Source of the DNA: Streptococcus oralis
Lineage (GTDB): Bacteria; Bacillota; Bacilli; Lactobacillales; Streptococcaceae
Direction: 5' to 3'
DNA length: 64,000 bases
NCBI RefSeq assembly: GCF_021497885.1
Contig: NZ_CP046523.1
Location: 973,501 to 1,037,500, forward strand
Both the position numbers and the translations under genes were made by a program. A model generated the notes under the pieces. It did no database searches. It saw only the letters and a list, made by a program, of their open reading frames with translations, and was not told where the DNA came from. Of this stretch, positions 17,333-26,137 are shown piece by piece. How positions within the stretch are numbered: the stretch's first letter is position 1; each line of letters opens with the position of its first letter.

Positions 17333-17647
17333 ATGGCATTGGAGAATTTAGAGATTTTTGAGATTGCATCTAAGTATTTTCTAGGACAAATGACTGGGTT
17401 CAAAGACTCATTAGCTAGTAAGATCAATCAATTGGATAGTATTGATTGGGTTCATAATAAAGGAAGCGTAAAAACTTGCAAAGCTGATGAAACGGGTCGA
17501 AAGATGAGATGTAAGGTTGGATTGGGATATGGTCTAAAAGTCGAATTATCGCTTAATGAGGTTGAGCTGATTTGGGATGAGTTTCAGAAGTTTTTAAAGA
17601 AAGCTATTTCGAAAGGATTGAAAGAAATAGAAACAATGAAGAATTAG
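17333..17647 (+). CDS. Uncharacterised 104-aa protein
   Basis: Two adjacent ATGs (17330, 17333) follow GAGAGG; the second gives better spacing. Basic soluble protein with FEIASKYFLGQMTGFKDSLASKI at the N-terminus and a central beta hairpin (RCKVGLGYGLKVELSL). A coding-like tail follows in another frame, so it may be a shortened version of a longer gene. Family unknown. Confidence 0.4.
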   Translation: MALENLEIFEIASKYFLGQMTGFKDSLASKINQLDSIDWVHNKGSVKTCKADETGRKMRCKVGLGYGLKVELSLNEVELIWDEFQKFLKKAISKGLKEIETMKN

Positions 17648-17790
17648 GAAGATACGAATTTATTGCAAGGACTCCTAAAGGAGATGAAATTGAGTGCAGG
17701 ATTTACCTAGCTAATGAATGGAATATTCCTCAGATTTCGATTTCAGGCTTTGTTTCTTCTCGCTATAAGAATTGCGATTTTAGCAAGTAA
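17641..17790 (+). pseudogene. Frame-shifted coding tail
   Basis: Directly behind the 104-aa gene, a different frame reads GRYEFIARTPKGDEIECRIY, then ANEWNIPQISISGFVSS to TAA at 17788. There is no start or ribosome binding site. The composition looks like genuine protein. It may be the rest of the upstream gene after a frameshift, or the end of a deleted neighbour. Confidence 0.4.
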
Positions 17791-17818
17791 TGGAAAAGAT
17801 GGGTAGAAAAGGTGAGAT

Positions 17819-18379
17819 ATGAAGCACTTAGACCGGGACAATATGCAAAAAAGCCTTGAGGCCTTGTATGTTTTGGATGATTATTTAACAGATCCTTCAA
17901 AAGACTATTTGAGATTGATACGAAAGAAAGTAACGGACTTCACTAGCCGATACAGCATTGATAACGGTGCTGGGGATTCTTTGGATGTGATTTTTACAGA
18001 AGAAGTGGTCTTGATAAAGGGATTTGATCATGAAAATAGTCTCAATCAGTTTGCAGCTGACCAATGGAATCAGAACATTATCGACAGGATTTATGAAGGT
18101 ATTGATGAAAAATGGCTGAATCTTTTAACTTTAAAAGAAAGAGAAGAAACAACATTTTGTATCTGGTATGATGGTACCATTCATCAAAATAACATTGAGA
18201 ATAATAATGGTGGAACTTGGTTATTGGGATACACCTTTGATACATACGATAGGTTCAAAGAATTTGTGATAGGATATTATTCTTTTGAATTTGATGATAA
18301 GTTGTTGAAAAAACTCTATACTGATGGTAGTCTGTCTGATAGAGAATTAGCAGAACTGGTACATGAATATCGAGGTTAG
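17819..18379 (+). CDS. Uncharacterised acidic 186-aa protein
   Basis: ATG preceded by AAAGGTGAG. Soluble; opening KSLEALYVLDDYL, centre VLIKGFDHENSLNQFA and FCIWYDGTIHQNN, later WLLGYTFDTYDRFKEFVIGYY. Relatives of this kind are annotated as hypothetical in streptococci. It lies 6 bp upstream of the next gene, so the two form an operon. Immunity is plausible by context but there is no sequence proof. Confidence 0.5.
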   Translation: MKHLDRDNMQKSLEALYVLDDYLTDPSKDYLRLIRKKVTDFTSRYSIDNGAGDSLDVIFTEEVVLIKGFDHENSLNQFAADQWNQNIIDRIYEGIDEKWLNLLTLKEREETTFCIWYDGTIHQNNIENNNGGTWLLGYTFDTYDRFKEFVIGYYSFEFDDKLLKKLYTDGSLSDRELAELVHEYRG

Positions 18380-18385
18380 AAAATA

Positions 18386-18883
18386 ATGGAACTGACGTTA
18401 AAAAGCACCCCAGAAAAATACAAAAAAATGGTAGATGAACTCTTGCCTCCGTTATTGGAATTATTACAGAAATTAACCTTTTTGGAAGAAGAGATTTATG
18501 AACGCAACAAGGAACTCGATGCTGAAAAAAGGCTACTCAAGATACCTTCACATCAGATCCATCCCGAGTGGAATGAACTGATGGACGAATACCATCAACG
18601 CTATCTGGCTCTCCTGGATGGCTGTGTCAGCGAGAAACTCTTATTAAAAGGGGCTAGGAACTCCTATGGCCATCCAAGTGAGTATTCGTATTTACGAGGC
18701 GAGAATTTTTCCGTTTGGTTTACCATGCGAAAAAGGGATCTGGCAACGGTCATACTATACTATGAGGAAGCTTTGGAAATGAAACATAAGTTTGTGCTTA
18801 GGTTGATAGATGGCAAATGGTTGATTGATGAGAAATTCTATGGTTTTGGTGATGAAAAAACATGGTATGTCGATATGCTCTGA
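18386..18883 (+). CDS. Possible NTF2-fold protein
   Basis: 165 aa, ATG 6 bp after the preceding stop, with GAGGTTAG upstream. The N-terminal half is a helical coiled segment rich in Leu and Glu. The C-terminal half ends LRLIDGKWLIDEKFYGF, the strand pattern often seen in NTF2-like folds, several of which are toxin-immunity proteins. The fold call is tentative. Confidence 0.4.
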   Translation: MELTLKSTPEKYKKMVDELLPPLLELLQKLTFLEEEIYERNKELDAEKRLLKIPSHQIHPEWNELMDEYHQRYLALLDGCVSEKLLLKGARNSYGHPSEYSYLRGENFSVWFTMRKRDLATVILYYEEALEMKHKFVLRLIDGKWLIDEKFYGFGDEKTWYVDML

Positions 18884-18990
18884 ACAAGATCCCTATGTTC
18901 CCTTCACCAATAATCACAAATTATCTAGACTGCAATTCCTTGAATTAGAAGATTTTTAATTCGTTCTCCAAGCTTCAGACGAGGTTTTAT

Positions 18991-19437
18991 ATGAAAGGCG
19001 ATATGCGAAAGGATTACCTCTATCGGTATCTACTCTACAGATTTGAAAAAGAAACTTTCAAGAATAGTGCTCTGGAAGGGATTGATCAAGAGGCCAAAGA
19101 AAGAATCTGTCGGCAGGCGACAAAGATCACCAGACGGATTAGTGTATTTGTCGGTCTGGTCTACTTGATTCTGTTTTGTTTGATAATTATCTGGCTGAAT
19201 GCGAATTGCTCCCAAAATCCATTCTTCCGATGGTATCAAGGCTACATAGAATCACTATTTCCATTAATCAATGGTGATTGGGGGAGTAGTTGGATTGAGA
19301 AAAAAGGGACGATTTTATGGATTGCTATTAAGGCCTTCCCTATATTTGTTCTTAATGGAATCCCCTTTCTTTTGCTTGTGCTACTGATTGCGAATAGAAC
19401 TTTAAAAAAGAATATAAAGGCTGAATGTATCAACTAA
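18991..19437 (+). CDS. Two-segment membrane protein
   Basis: 148 aa; ATG with GAGG about seven bases upstream. A charged N-terminal 50 residues are followed by two hydrophobic helices (VFVGLVYLILFCLIIIWL and AFPIFVLNGIPFLLLVLLIA). It ends 13 bp before the larger membrane protein at 19451, so the two likely act together. Family unknown. Confidence 0.55.
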   Translation: MKGDMRKDYLYRYLLYRFEKETFKNSALEGIDQEAKERICRQATKITRRISVFVGLVYLILFCLIIIWLNANCSQNPFFRWYQGYIESLFPLINGDWGSSWIEKKGTILWIAIKAFPIFVLNGIPFLLLVLLIANRTLKKNIKAECIN

Positions 19438-19450
19438 GGAGAAAATAAAG

Positions 19451-20470
19451 ATGGGCAGAATGATTGCAATCGGATCCCTAGTTTTTCTTGGACTAGCGTT
19501 TTTGGGGATTGGACTCGGAATGTATTTCTTCCTCAAAAGGCTGGTAGTGAATGGGAAATCCGTCTTAGATGAGCCAGTAAATGAACAAACTCTTACAGAT
19601 AAGATGGGGCTTGGCGAACTTCTAGTTTACTTGTCGATGATTGCGATTGTTGGCGTTTTTGTAGTACAAATCATGAGTAGGGGAGGAACTGGTAATGCTA
19701 TTTTGGCAAGAATTGTGATCCTACCACCGATTATGGCACTTTTTAATGCTAGAAAACGCACGGGCAAAGCGATGATTGCGCTTGTGGTTTCTTTTATGGT
19801 GGCATTATTTGTTATGATTGCATACGGTCAGATCGGTTCACCTCCCAAAGCGCCTGAACTAAAGATAGATGATAAGCCAATCACGCTAACACAAACAAGT
19901 GTGAGTGACCTTCTAAAAGAAGGTTTTGACATCTACATCAGGGAGAATGACAGCTTTAGTAACGATTATGATGAGGCTCTTTCTTCGGGGAAAATCAAAA
20001 AATATCAGGCTGATAAGAGTATTTTTATCGAAAAAGGTTTTCATCGAGATAGTAATGCTGTGTCGTATGCTCCCTATCTTCTTGGAAAAGATGGTTTAAT
20101 CCTTGGAAGTATTGCATTATATGGAGATGAAATAAAAGAAACTGTCTTAGAGGACTGTAAAATTATCCAGTTTAAGCTGGATGAAGATCGTATCAAAGCA
20201 GCAAAATCAAAAGCTATCTCCTATAAGCTGAATGGTGTAGATTTACTGACTAGAATTGAAGAAGGAGCTATGCGAACAACCTTTGGTAATAAATTATGGT
20301 CAGTTCCGCCTGCACATCCTGTCGATTTGACCCAACTATGGTATGGTATCCAGTGGAAAAGTCACAGTGACCACCTGTTTTGGAATGAGTATTTCTCCTT
20401 AATTCGCTTGGATGAAAACTACCATATGATAGACTTTGAGCTAGTTGGAGAAGTAGCGCGCGATGATTAG
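19451..20470 (+). CDS. Membrane protein with extracytoplasmic domain (paralogue of 13599-14621)
   Basis: 339 aa with AAGGAGAAAA upstream. Hydrophobic segments at about residues 4-28, 56-73, 80-92 and 105-125 precede a soluble domain from PPKAPELKIDDKPITLTQTS on. Landmarks VSDLLKEGFDIYI, TVLEDCKIIQF and DHLFWNEYFSLI correspond position by position to ASELLDQGFSF, KLENCVVTYY and DYVLWNSYQF in the protein encoded at 13599-14621. The soluble part should face outward. No function known; probably paired with the small membrane protein upstream. Confidence 0.6.
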   Translation: MGRMIAIGSLVFLGLAFLGIGLGMYFFLKRLVVNGKSVLDEPVNEQTLTDKMGLGELLVYLSMIAIVGVFVVQIMSRGGTGNAILARIVILPPIMALFNARKRTGKAMIALVVSFMVALFVMIAYGQIGSPPKAPELKIDDKPITLTQTSVSDLLKEGFDIYIRENDSFSNDYDEALSSGKIKKYQADKSIFIEKGFHRDSNAVSYAPYLLGKDGLILGSIALYGDEIKETVLEDCKIIQFKLDEDRIKAAKSKAISYKLNGVDLLTRIEEGAMRTTFGNKLWSVPPAHPVDLTQLWYGIQWKSHSDHLFWNEYFSLIRLDENYHMIDFELVGEVARDD

Positions 20471-20510
20471 TGAAATAAAGACCTACTAAGTTTTTTTGAT
20501 GTTATTCTAT

Positions 20511-20539
20511 TTGTACTTTGGTCAGGATTAGTATATAAT
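20511..20539 (+). promoter_or_regulatory. Sigma-A promoter
   Basis: TTGTAC, 17-base spacer, TATAAT; 37 bases upstream of the 103-aa gene's ATG. Confidence 0.65.
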
Positions 20540-20575
20540 CTACCATAGAGTCATTTACTAACTAGGAGAAGAATC

Positions 20576-20887
20576 ATGGAATTAAAAGATTTTACTGAAA
20601 AAGAACAGGACATGATAAAGCAGGGACTGACAACATCTGAAATTAGCGATAAGGAAACCGCTGCGAAAATCCTTGCTCTAGTGCCTCAGGAATGGATCAA
20701 ACGCATTCCCTTTTTCGTGCGAAAACACGCAACAACTCGGACAATAAAGCGAATTTCTATTGAACATCCACTTCTCTATGCAGTTGCCAAGAGAAGTGGT
20801 GAGATTCCTGAGAAGGAAAGAGAAGAATTACGCCAAATCATTACAGATATTTTCCAAGAGAAAATGAATAAGCATAAGATTAAATAA
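20576..20887 (+). CDS. Conserved 103-aa hypothetical protein
   Basis: ATG with AGGAGAAG upstream. Helical, basic at the C-terminus, no signal peptide: MELKDFTEKEQDMIKQGLTT, then ETAAKILALVPQEWIKRIPF. Streptococcal proteins of this type are unnamed. It has its own promoter and terminator, so it is expressed separately from both the accessory region and the polyamine operon. Confidence 0.55.
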   Translation: MELKDFTEKEQDMIKQGLTTSEISDKETAAKILALVPQEWIKRIPFFVRKHATTRTIKRISIEHPLLYAVAKRSGEIPEKEREELRQIITDIFQEKMNKHKIK

Positions 20888-20894
20888 TTTTGAG

Positions 20895-20920
20895 AGGAAC
20901 TAAAAATTAGTTCCTTTTTT
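20895..20920 (+). terminator. Rho-independent terminator
   Basis: AGGAACTAA and TTAGTTCCT form a 9-bp perfect stem with a 3-base loop, followed by six T. Confidence 0.85.
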
Positions 20921-21006
20921 AATCGTTTTCAGTTGATTGGACTTTAACTTTTGGGTGGCAATTTAACTATTCGCGAACAAATTTTAAGAAAATTTAAAAA
21001 AAGTAC

Positions 21007-21035
21007 TTTACAAGTTCTTGTAAACATGATATAGT
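21007..21035 (+). promoter_or_regulatory. Promoter of the structured leader RNA, with inverted repeat
   Basis: TTTACA, 17-base spacer, TATAGT. The -35 is the left end of a perfect inverted repeat, TTTACAAG-TT-CTTGTAAA (21007-21024), so a dimeric regulator bound there would block or shift RNA polymerase. Confidence 0.65.
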
Positions 21036-21040
21036 TATAA

Positions 21041-21368
21041 GGCTTAGAAAATGAGATGATGTTTTCTAGCAAATATAAACCCGAGTAAAAAATGCCTACG
21101 GACAGGCAGGGTTGAATGCCGAAGCGTGGTTGAAAAGCCACATTATTGATAGGGTTAAAAGCCTACTTTTATAAGTTGATGTTAGGACGCTTGTCCTAAT
21201 TCATAAATTTTAGTGTGGTGAAAGCACACGTCATCTTGTGAAACGATCAATAAAGTACGTAATATTTGCTACTAGAGAGTTAGGAAACATCGGGAACAGA
21301 CATACTCAACAGAAACCAAAATAAAAACGTCAGAAGATTGCAGAGCAGGTGAAAACCTGCTCTTTTTT
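21041..21368 (+). ncRNA. Structured RNA upstream of the polyamine operon
   Basis: About 330 bases without a usable reading frame, starting near a promoter and ending in a strong terminator. Visible stems: TAGAAAA/TTTTCTA (21045-21073 region); nested AACCC/GGGTT around TGCCT/AGGCA with loop ACGGAC; TGGTT/AGCCA; TTAGGAC/GTCCTAA; GTGTG/CACAC; and the terminal GAGCAGGT/ACCTGCTC. I could not match it to RNase P, tmRNA, 6S, a T-box or a lysine riboswitch by their conserved cores. It is either an independent small RNA or a long leader ending in an attenuator for the operon 65 bases downstream. Confidence 0.6.
21343..21368 (+). terminator. Terminator/attenuator before the polyamine operon
   Basis: GAGCAGGT-GAAA-ACCTGCTC, an 8-bp GC-rich stem with a GNRA-type tetraloop, followed by TTTTTT. 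It ends 65 bases before the speA start. Confidence 0.85.
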
Positions 21369-21432
21369 CATAAGTCAAGCTTTGGTCGCCTTCATTTTTT
21401 TAGGCGCTAAAAATATGGTAAAGGAGTATGTC

Positions 21433-22893
21433 TTGATAAAATTAGATCAGAATCAGGCCCCTATTTATGAAGGTCTGATTAAGTTACGAAAGAAAAGGAT
21501 TGTTCCCTTTGATGTACCAGGTCACAAGCGGGGACGCGGAAATCCAGAACTTGTTGAATTGTTGGGAGAAAAATGTGTTGGCATTGATGTCAATTCTATG
21601 AAACCCTTGGATAATCTAGGCCATCCCATTTCGATTATTCGAGATGCAGAGGAGCTGGCTGCGGATGCTTTTGGAGCAGCGCATGCCTTTCTCATGATTG
21701 GTGGAACAACATCATCTGTTCAAACTATGATTCTTTCCACCTGCAAGGCTGGAGATAAGATTATTCTGCCGCGAAATGTTCACAAATCTGCTATCAATGC
21801 GCTGGTTCTATGTGGTGCCATTCCCATCTATATCGAGATGAGTGTAGATCCTAAAATTGGCATCGCTTTAGGTCTTGAAAATGACCGTGTTGCACAGGCC
21901 ATCAAGGAACATCCGGATGCTAAAGCTATCCTAATCAACAATCCTACCTACTATGGTATTTGTTCAGACCTCAAGGGTTTAACGGAAATGGCTCATAAAG
22001 CTGGCATGCTGGTTTTAGTAGATGAAGCTCATGGAGCGCATTTGCATTTTACAGACAAATTGCCACTATCTGCTATGGACGCTGGCGCTGATATGGCGGC
22101 GGTCTCTATGCATAAGTCTGGTGGGAGTTTGACCCAGAGCTCCATACTGCTTATCGGGGAGCGTATGAATCCTGAATATGTTCGACAGATCATTAACCTG
22201 GCCCAGTCTACATCTGCCTCTTACTTGTTGATGGCAAGTCTTGATATTTCACGTCGTAATCTAGCTCTTCGTGGTAAAGAGTCTTTTGAGAAGGTTATTG
22301 AACTATCCGAGTATGCTCGTCGTGAAATCAATGCTATCGGTGGTTACTATGCCTACTCAAAAGAGTTAATAGACGGTGTGTCGGTCTGTGATTTTGACGT
22401 GACCAAGCTGTCAGTCTACACTCAGGGTATTGGCTTAACAGGTATCGAAGTTTATGACCTCCTGCGAGACGAATATGATATTCAGATTGAGTTTGGGGAT
22501 ATCGGGAATATCTTGGCTTATATTTCCATCGGCGATCGCATCCAAGATATAGAGCGTCTGGTCGGTGCTTTGGCTGATATTAAGAGACTCTATTCAAGAG
22601 ATGGAAAGGACTTGATTGCTGGAGAATATATCCAACCAGATTTAGTGCTGTCTCCTCAGGAAGCCTTCTATTCAGAGAGAAGAAGTTTGACCTTGGATGA
22701 GTCTGTTGGACAGGTCTGTGGGGAATTTGTCATGTGCTATCCTCCAGGGATTCCAATCCTAGCACCAGGTGAACGTATTACACGAGAAATTGTGGATTAT
22801 ATCCTATTTGCCAAAGAACGTGGTTGCTCCCTCCAAGGGACGGAAGATCCAGAAGTCAATCACATCAACGTTATTGATAGAAAGGAGAACTAG
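21433..22893 (+). CDS. speA: Orn/Lys/Arg decarboxylase, probably arginine decarboxylase
   Basis: 486 aa. The TTG at 21433 is chosen because AAGGAG lies six bases upstream and the resulting MIKLDQNQAPIYEGL matches the usual family start; ATG 21415 is possible, and the longer frame runs into the terminator. A PLP-dependent group III decarboxylase: DVPGHKRGRGNPE, GGTTSSVQ, VDEAHGAH (Asp and His of the cofactor site) and MHKSGGS (Schiff-base Lys). Annotated as cad or speA in pneumococcus; the downstream aguA and aguB make arginine to agmatine the sensible reaction. First gene of a six-gene polyamine operon, stop to start contiguous with speE. Confidence 0.9.
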   Translation: MIKLDQNQAPIYEGLIKLRKKRIVPFDVPGHKRGRGNPELVELLGEKCVGIDVNSMKPLDNLGHPISIIRDAEELAADAFGAAHAFLMIGGTTSSVQTMILSTCKAGDKIILPRNVHKSAINALVLCGAIPIYIEMSVDPKIGIALGLENDRVAQAIKEHPDAKAILINNPTYYGICSDLKGLTEMAHKAGMLVLVDEAHGAHLHFTDKLPLSAMDAGADMAAVSMHKSGGSLTQSSILLIGERMNPEYVRQIINLAQSTSASYLLMASLDISRRNLALRGKESFEKVIELSEYARREINAIGGYYAYSKELIDGVSVCDFDVTKLSVYTQGIGLTGIEVYDLLRDEYDIQIEFGDIGNILAYISIGDRIQDIERLVGALADIKRLYSRDGKDLIAGEYIQPDLVLSPQEAFYSERRSLTLDESVGQVCGEFVMCYPPGIPILAPGERITREIVDYILFAKERGCSLQGTEDPEVNHINVIDRKEN

Positions 22894-23754
22894 ATGGATT
22901 TGTGGTTTTCTGAAGTTCATACTCCAGATGTGAAATTATCTTTGAGAACAGCTAAGCAACTCTACGCTGGAAAAAGTGAATGGCAGGATATAGAAGTATT
23001 AGATACTCCCGCTTTTGGGAAAATATTAATCTTAAATGGCCATGTCTTGTTTTCAGATGCAGATGATTTTGTCTACAATGAAATGACCGTCCACGTACCG
23101 ATGGCTGTCCATCCCAATCCAAAGAAAGTCTTGGTTATAGGGGGTGGCGACGGCGGAGTTGCCCAAGTATTAACACTCTATCCCGAACTGGAGCAAATCG
23201 ATATCGTGGAACCAGATGAAATGCTTGTTGAGGTTTGTCGTGAGTATTTCCCAGACTTTGCTGCAGGGCTAGATGACCCTCGTGTTACGATTTATTATCA
23301 AAATGGACTGAGATTTTTGAGAAACTGTGAGGATGATTACGATATCATTATCAATGATGCGACGGATCCATTTGGACATACGGAAGGGCTCTTTACCAAG
23401 GAATTTTATGGAAACAGTTACAGAGCTCTCAAAGAAGACGGTATCATGATTTATCAGCATGGTAGTCCTTTCTTTGACGAAGATGAGTCAGCTTGCCGAA
23501 GTATGCACCGCAAGGTCAATCAAGCCTTTCCAATCAGTCGGGTTTATCAGGCGCACATCCCAACCAGTCCAGCTGGCTATTGGCTATTTGGATTTGCATC
23601 GAAAAAATACCACCCTGTTAAAGATTTTGATAAGGAAGGCTGGAAAAAACGCCAGCTTTTCACAGAATACTACACTGCAAACTTACATGTGGGAGCCTTT
23701 ATGTTGCCTAAGTATGTAGAAGACATTTTAGAAGAAGAGGAAGGGAAAAAATGA
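22894..23754 (+). CDS. speE: Spermidine synthase
   Basis: 286 aa; AAAGGAGAAC precedes the ATG, which directly follows the speA stop. A polyamine aminopropyltransferase with QDIEVLDTPAFGKILILNG, VLVIGGGDGGVAQV (cofactor-binding loop, residues 79-92), VEPDE and NDATDPFGH. It transfers aminopropyl from decarboxylated S-adenosylmethionine to putrescine. No SpeD gene is in this window, so the donor must come from elsewhere or the enzyme may have another use. Overlaps the next gene by four bases. Confidence 0.9.
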   Translation: MDLWFSEVHTPDVKLSLRTAKQLYAGKSEWQDIEVLDTPAFGKILILNGHVLFSDADDFVYNEMTVHVPMAVHPNPKKVLVIGGGDGGVAQVLTLYPELEQIDIVEPDEMLVEVCREYFPDFAAGLDDPRVTIYYQNGLRFLRNCEDDYDIIINDATDPFGHTEGLFTKEFYGNSYRALKEDGIMIYQHGSPFFDEDESACRSMHRKVNQAFPISRVYQAHIPTSPAGYWLFGFASKKYHPVKDFDKEGWKKRQLFTEYYTANLHVGAFMLPKYVEDILEEEEGKK

Positions 23755-25010
23755 GTCGTCTATTAGTTATCGGATGTGGGGGTGTTGCCCAAGTTGCTAT
23801 TTCAAAGATTTGCCAAGATAGCGAAACCTTTACAGAGATTATGATTGCTAGTCGTACAAAGTCAAAATGTGATGATTTAAAGGCTAAATTAGAAGGCAAA
23901 ACAAGTACAAAGATTGAAACAGCTGCTCTTGATGCTGACAAGGCAGAAGAAGTGATTGCCTTGATTGAAAGCTACAAACCAGAAGCCGTTTTGAACGTAG
24001 CACTCCCATATCAAGACTTGACCATTATGGATGCTTGTTTGGCTACAGGTGTCCACTATATAGATACTGCCAACTACGAGGCTGAGGATACAGAAGACCC
24101 TGAATGGCGCGCCATTTATGAAAAACGTTGCAAGGAACTTGGTTTTACAGCTTACTTTGACTACTCATGGCAGTGGGCTTATCAGGAGAAATTCAAAGAA
24201 GCAGGTTTGACAGCTCTTCTTGGTTCTGGTTTTGACCCAGGTGTGACCAGTGTCTTTTCAGCTTATGCTCTCAAACACTATTTTGATGAGATTCACTATA
24301 TCGATATTTTAGACTGTAATGGTGGTGACCACGGTTATCCGTTTGCGACTAACTTCAACCCAGAAATCAATCTACGTGAGGTTTCTGCGCCAGGTTCTTA
24401 CTGGGAAGATGGAAAATGGGTCGAAGTCGAAGCAATGTCTATCAAGCGTGAGTACGATTTCCCTCAAGTTGGACAAAAAGACATGTATCTCCTTCACCAT
24501 GAAGAAATTGAATCATTGGCTAAGAACATTCCTGGAGTCAAACGGATTCGTTTCTTTATGACTTTTGGTCAATCTTATCTAACGCACATGAAATGCTTGG
24601 AAAACGTTGGTCTCCTTCGTACGGATGCTATTAACTTTAACGGTCAAGAAATCGTTCCAATCCAATTCTTGAAAGTCTTGCTTCCAGATCCTGCTAGCCT
24701 TGGACCACGTACTGTTGGTAAGACCAATATCGGTTGTATCTTTACAGGTGTCAAAGATGGCGTTGAAAAGACCATCTACATCTACAATGTTTGCGACCAT
24801 CAGGAATGTTACTCAGAAGTTGGTTCACAAGCAATTTCTTACACGACAGGCGTTCCAGCCATGATTGGAACAAAATTGGTTATGAACGGAACATGGAAAC
24901 AACCAGGAGTTTACAACCTTGAAGAATTGGATCCAGATCCATTTATGGAAGCTTTGAATGAGTATGGTTTGCCATGGGTTGTGGTTGAAAATCCACAAAT
25001 GGTGGACTAA
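23751..25010 (+). CDS. lys1: Carboxyspermidine dehydrogenase (saccharopine dehydrogenase family)
   Basis: 419 aa, start codon overlapping the speE stop (ATGA). The N-terminal Rossmann motif is VIGCGGVAQVAI; later VLNVALPYQDLTIMDACL, HYIDTANYE and GFDPGVTSVF are saccharopine-dehydrogenase landmarks. In pneumococci it is labelled lys1, but next to nspC and polyamine genes the expected reaction is reductive condensation of putrescine with aspartate semialdehyde to carboxyspermidine, using NADPH. Cytosolic. Translationally coupled on both sides. Confidence 0.9.
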   Translation: MSRLLVIGCGGVAQVAISKICQDSETFTEIMIASRTKSKCDDLKAKLEGKTSTKIETAALDADKAEEVIALIESYKPEAVLNVALPYQDLTIMDACLATGVHYIDTANYEAEDTEDPEWRAIYEKRCKELGFTAYFDYSWQWAYQEKFKEAGLTALLGSGFDPGVTSVFSAYALKHYFDEIHYIDILDCNGGDHGYPFATNFNPEINLREVSAPGSYWEDGKWVEVEAMSIKREYDFPQVGQKDMYLLHHEEIESLAKNIPGVKRIRFFMTFGQSYLTHMKCLENVGLLRTDAINFNGQEIVPIQFLKVLLPDPASLGPRTVGKTNIGCIFTGVKDGVEKTIYIYNVCDHQECYSEVGSQAISYTTGVPAMIGTKLVMNGTWKQPGVYNLEELDPDPFMEALNEYGLPWVVVENPQMVD

Positions 25011-26137
25011 TGAAGCTAGAACAAGTACCCACACCAGCCTATGTTATTGACCTAGCCAAGTTAGAAGCAAACTGCCGTATCCTAAAATATGTTCAAGAAG
25101 AAGCTGGTTGCAAGGTTTTGCTTGCCCAGAAGGCATATTCCCTCTACAAAACCTATCCCTTGATTAGCCAGTATCTATCAGGTACAACAGCTAGTGGACT
25201 CTATGAGGCCAAGCTAGCTAGAGATGAGTTTCAAGGTGAAGTCCATGTCTTTGCGCCAGCTTTCAAGGATGCAGACTTGGAGGAATTGCTAGAGATAACG
25301 GACCATATCGTCTTTAACTCTGAGAGACAGTTGCGTAAGCATGGTTCGCGTTGTCGTGAGGCTGGTATCAGTGTTGGTTTACGTCTCAATCCTCAATGTT
25401 CAACACAGGGTGACCATGCGCTCTATGACCCTTGTGCACCTGGTTCTCGTTTTGGCGTTACACTAGATAAAATTCCTAGTGATTTGCTGGATTTGGTGGA
25501 TGGTCTTCATTTTCATACTCTTTGTGAGCAAGGTTCAGAGGATTTAGAGACAACTTTGAAAGCAGTAGAAGAGCAGTTTGGTTCCTATTTGCATCAAGTT
25601 AAATGGCTCAATATGGGTGGAGGACACCACATCACAAGAGAAGGTTACGATGTGGATTTGCTGATTTCAGAAATCAAGCGTATCCGAGAAACTTACAATC
25701 TTGAAATCTATATCGAACCGGGTGAAGCCATTGCGCTCAATGCAGGTTATCTAGCAACTGAAGTATTGGATATTGTCGAAAACGGTATAGAAATCTTGGT
25801 TTTAGATGCCTCTGCGACCTGCCATATGCCTGATGTACTTGAGATGCCCTATCGTCCACCTTTGAGAAATGGCTTTGAGGCACAGGAAAAAGCCCATACC
25901 TATAGACTTTCTTCTAATACCTGTCTGACAGGAGATGTGATCGGTGATTATAGCTTTGAAAATCCAGTTCAAATCGGTGACAGACTTTATTTCGAAGACA
26001 TGGCAATTTATTCCTTTGTCAAAAATAATACCTTTAATGGTATTGGATTGCCAAGTCTCTATCTCATGGACGAGCAGGGTGAGTGCAACTTAGTCAAATC
26101 TTTTGGTTATCAAGACTTTAAAGGGAGATTATCATGA
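25010..26137 (+). CDS. nspC: Carboxy(nor)spermidine decarboxylase
   Basis: 375 aa; ATG shares its A with the preceding TAA. A PLP-dependent, alanine-racemase-fold decarboxylase: [16 protein letters not shown] at the start, [10 protein letters not shown] with the PLP Lys (about residue 41), [29 protein letters not shown] and [15 protein letters not shown] with the active-site Cys. It removes the carboxyl group from carboxyspermidine to give spermidine, completing the route opened by the dehydrogenase just upstream. Overlaps aguA by four bases. Confidence 0.92.
   Translation: MKLEQVPTPAYVIDLAKLEANCRILKYVQEEAGCKVLLAQKAYSLYKTYPLISQYLSGTTASGLYEAKLARDEFQGEVHVFAPAFKDADLEELLEITDHIVFNSERQLRKHGSRCREAGISVGLRLNPQCSTQGDHALYDPCAPGSRFGVTLDKIPSDLLDLVDGLHFHTLCEQGSEDLETTLKAVEEQFGSYLHQVKWLNMGGGHHITREGYDVDLLISEIKRIRETYNLEIYIEPGEAIALNAGYLATEVLDIVENGIEILVLDASATCHMPDVLEMPYRPPLRNGFEAQEKAHTYRLSSNTCLTGDVIGDYSFENPVQIGDRLYFEDMAIYSFVKNNTFNGIGLPSLYLMDEQGECNLVKSFGYQDFKGRLS

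Noticed and set aside
21041-21368. T-box, lysine riboswitch, RNase P or tmRNA identity for the leader RNA
   Set aside because: No T-box AGGGUGGNACCGCG, no lysine-riboswitch core, no RNase P GAGGAAAGUC, no tRNA-like end.
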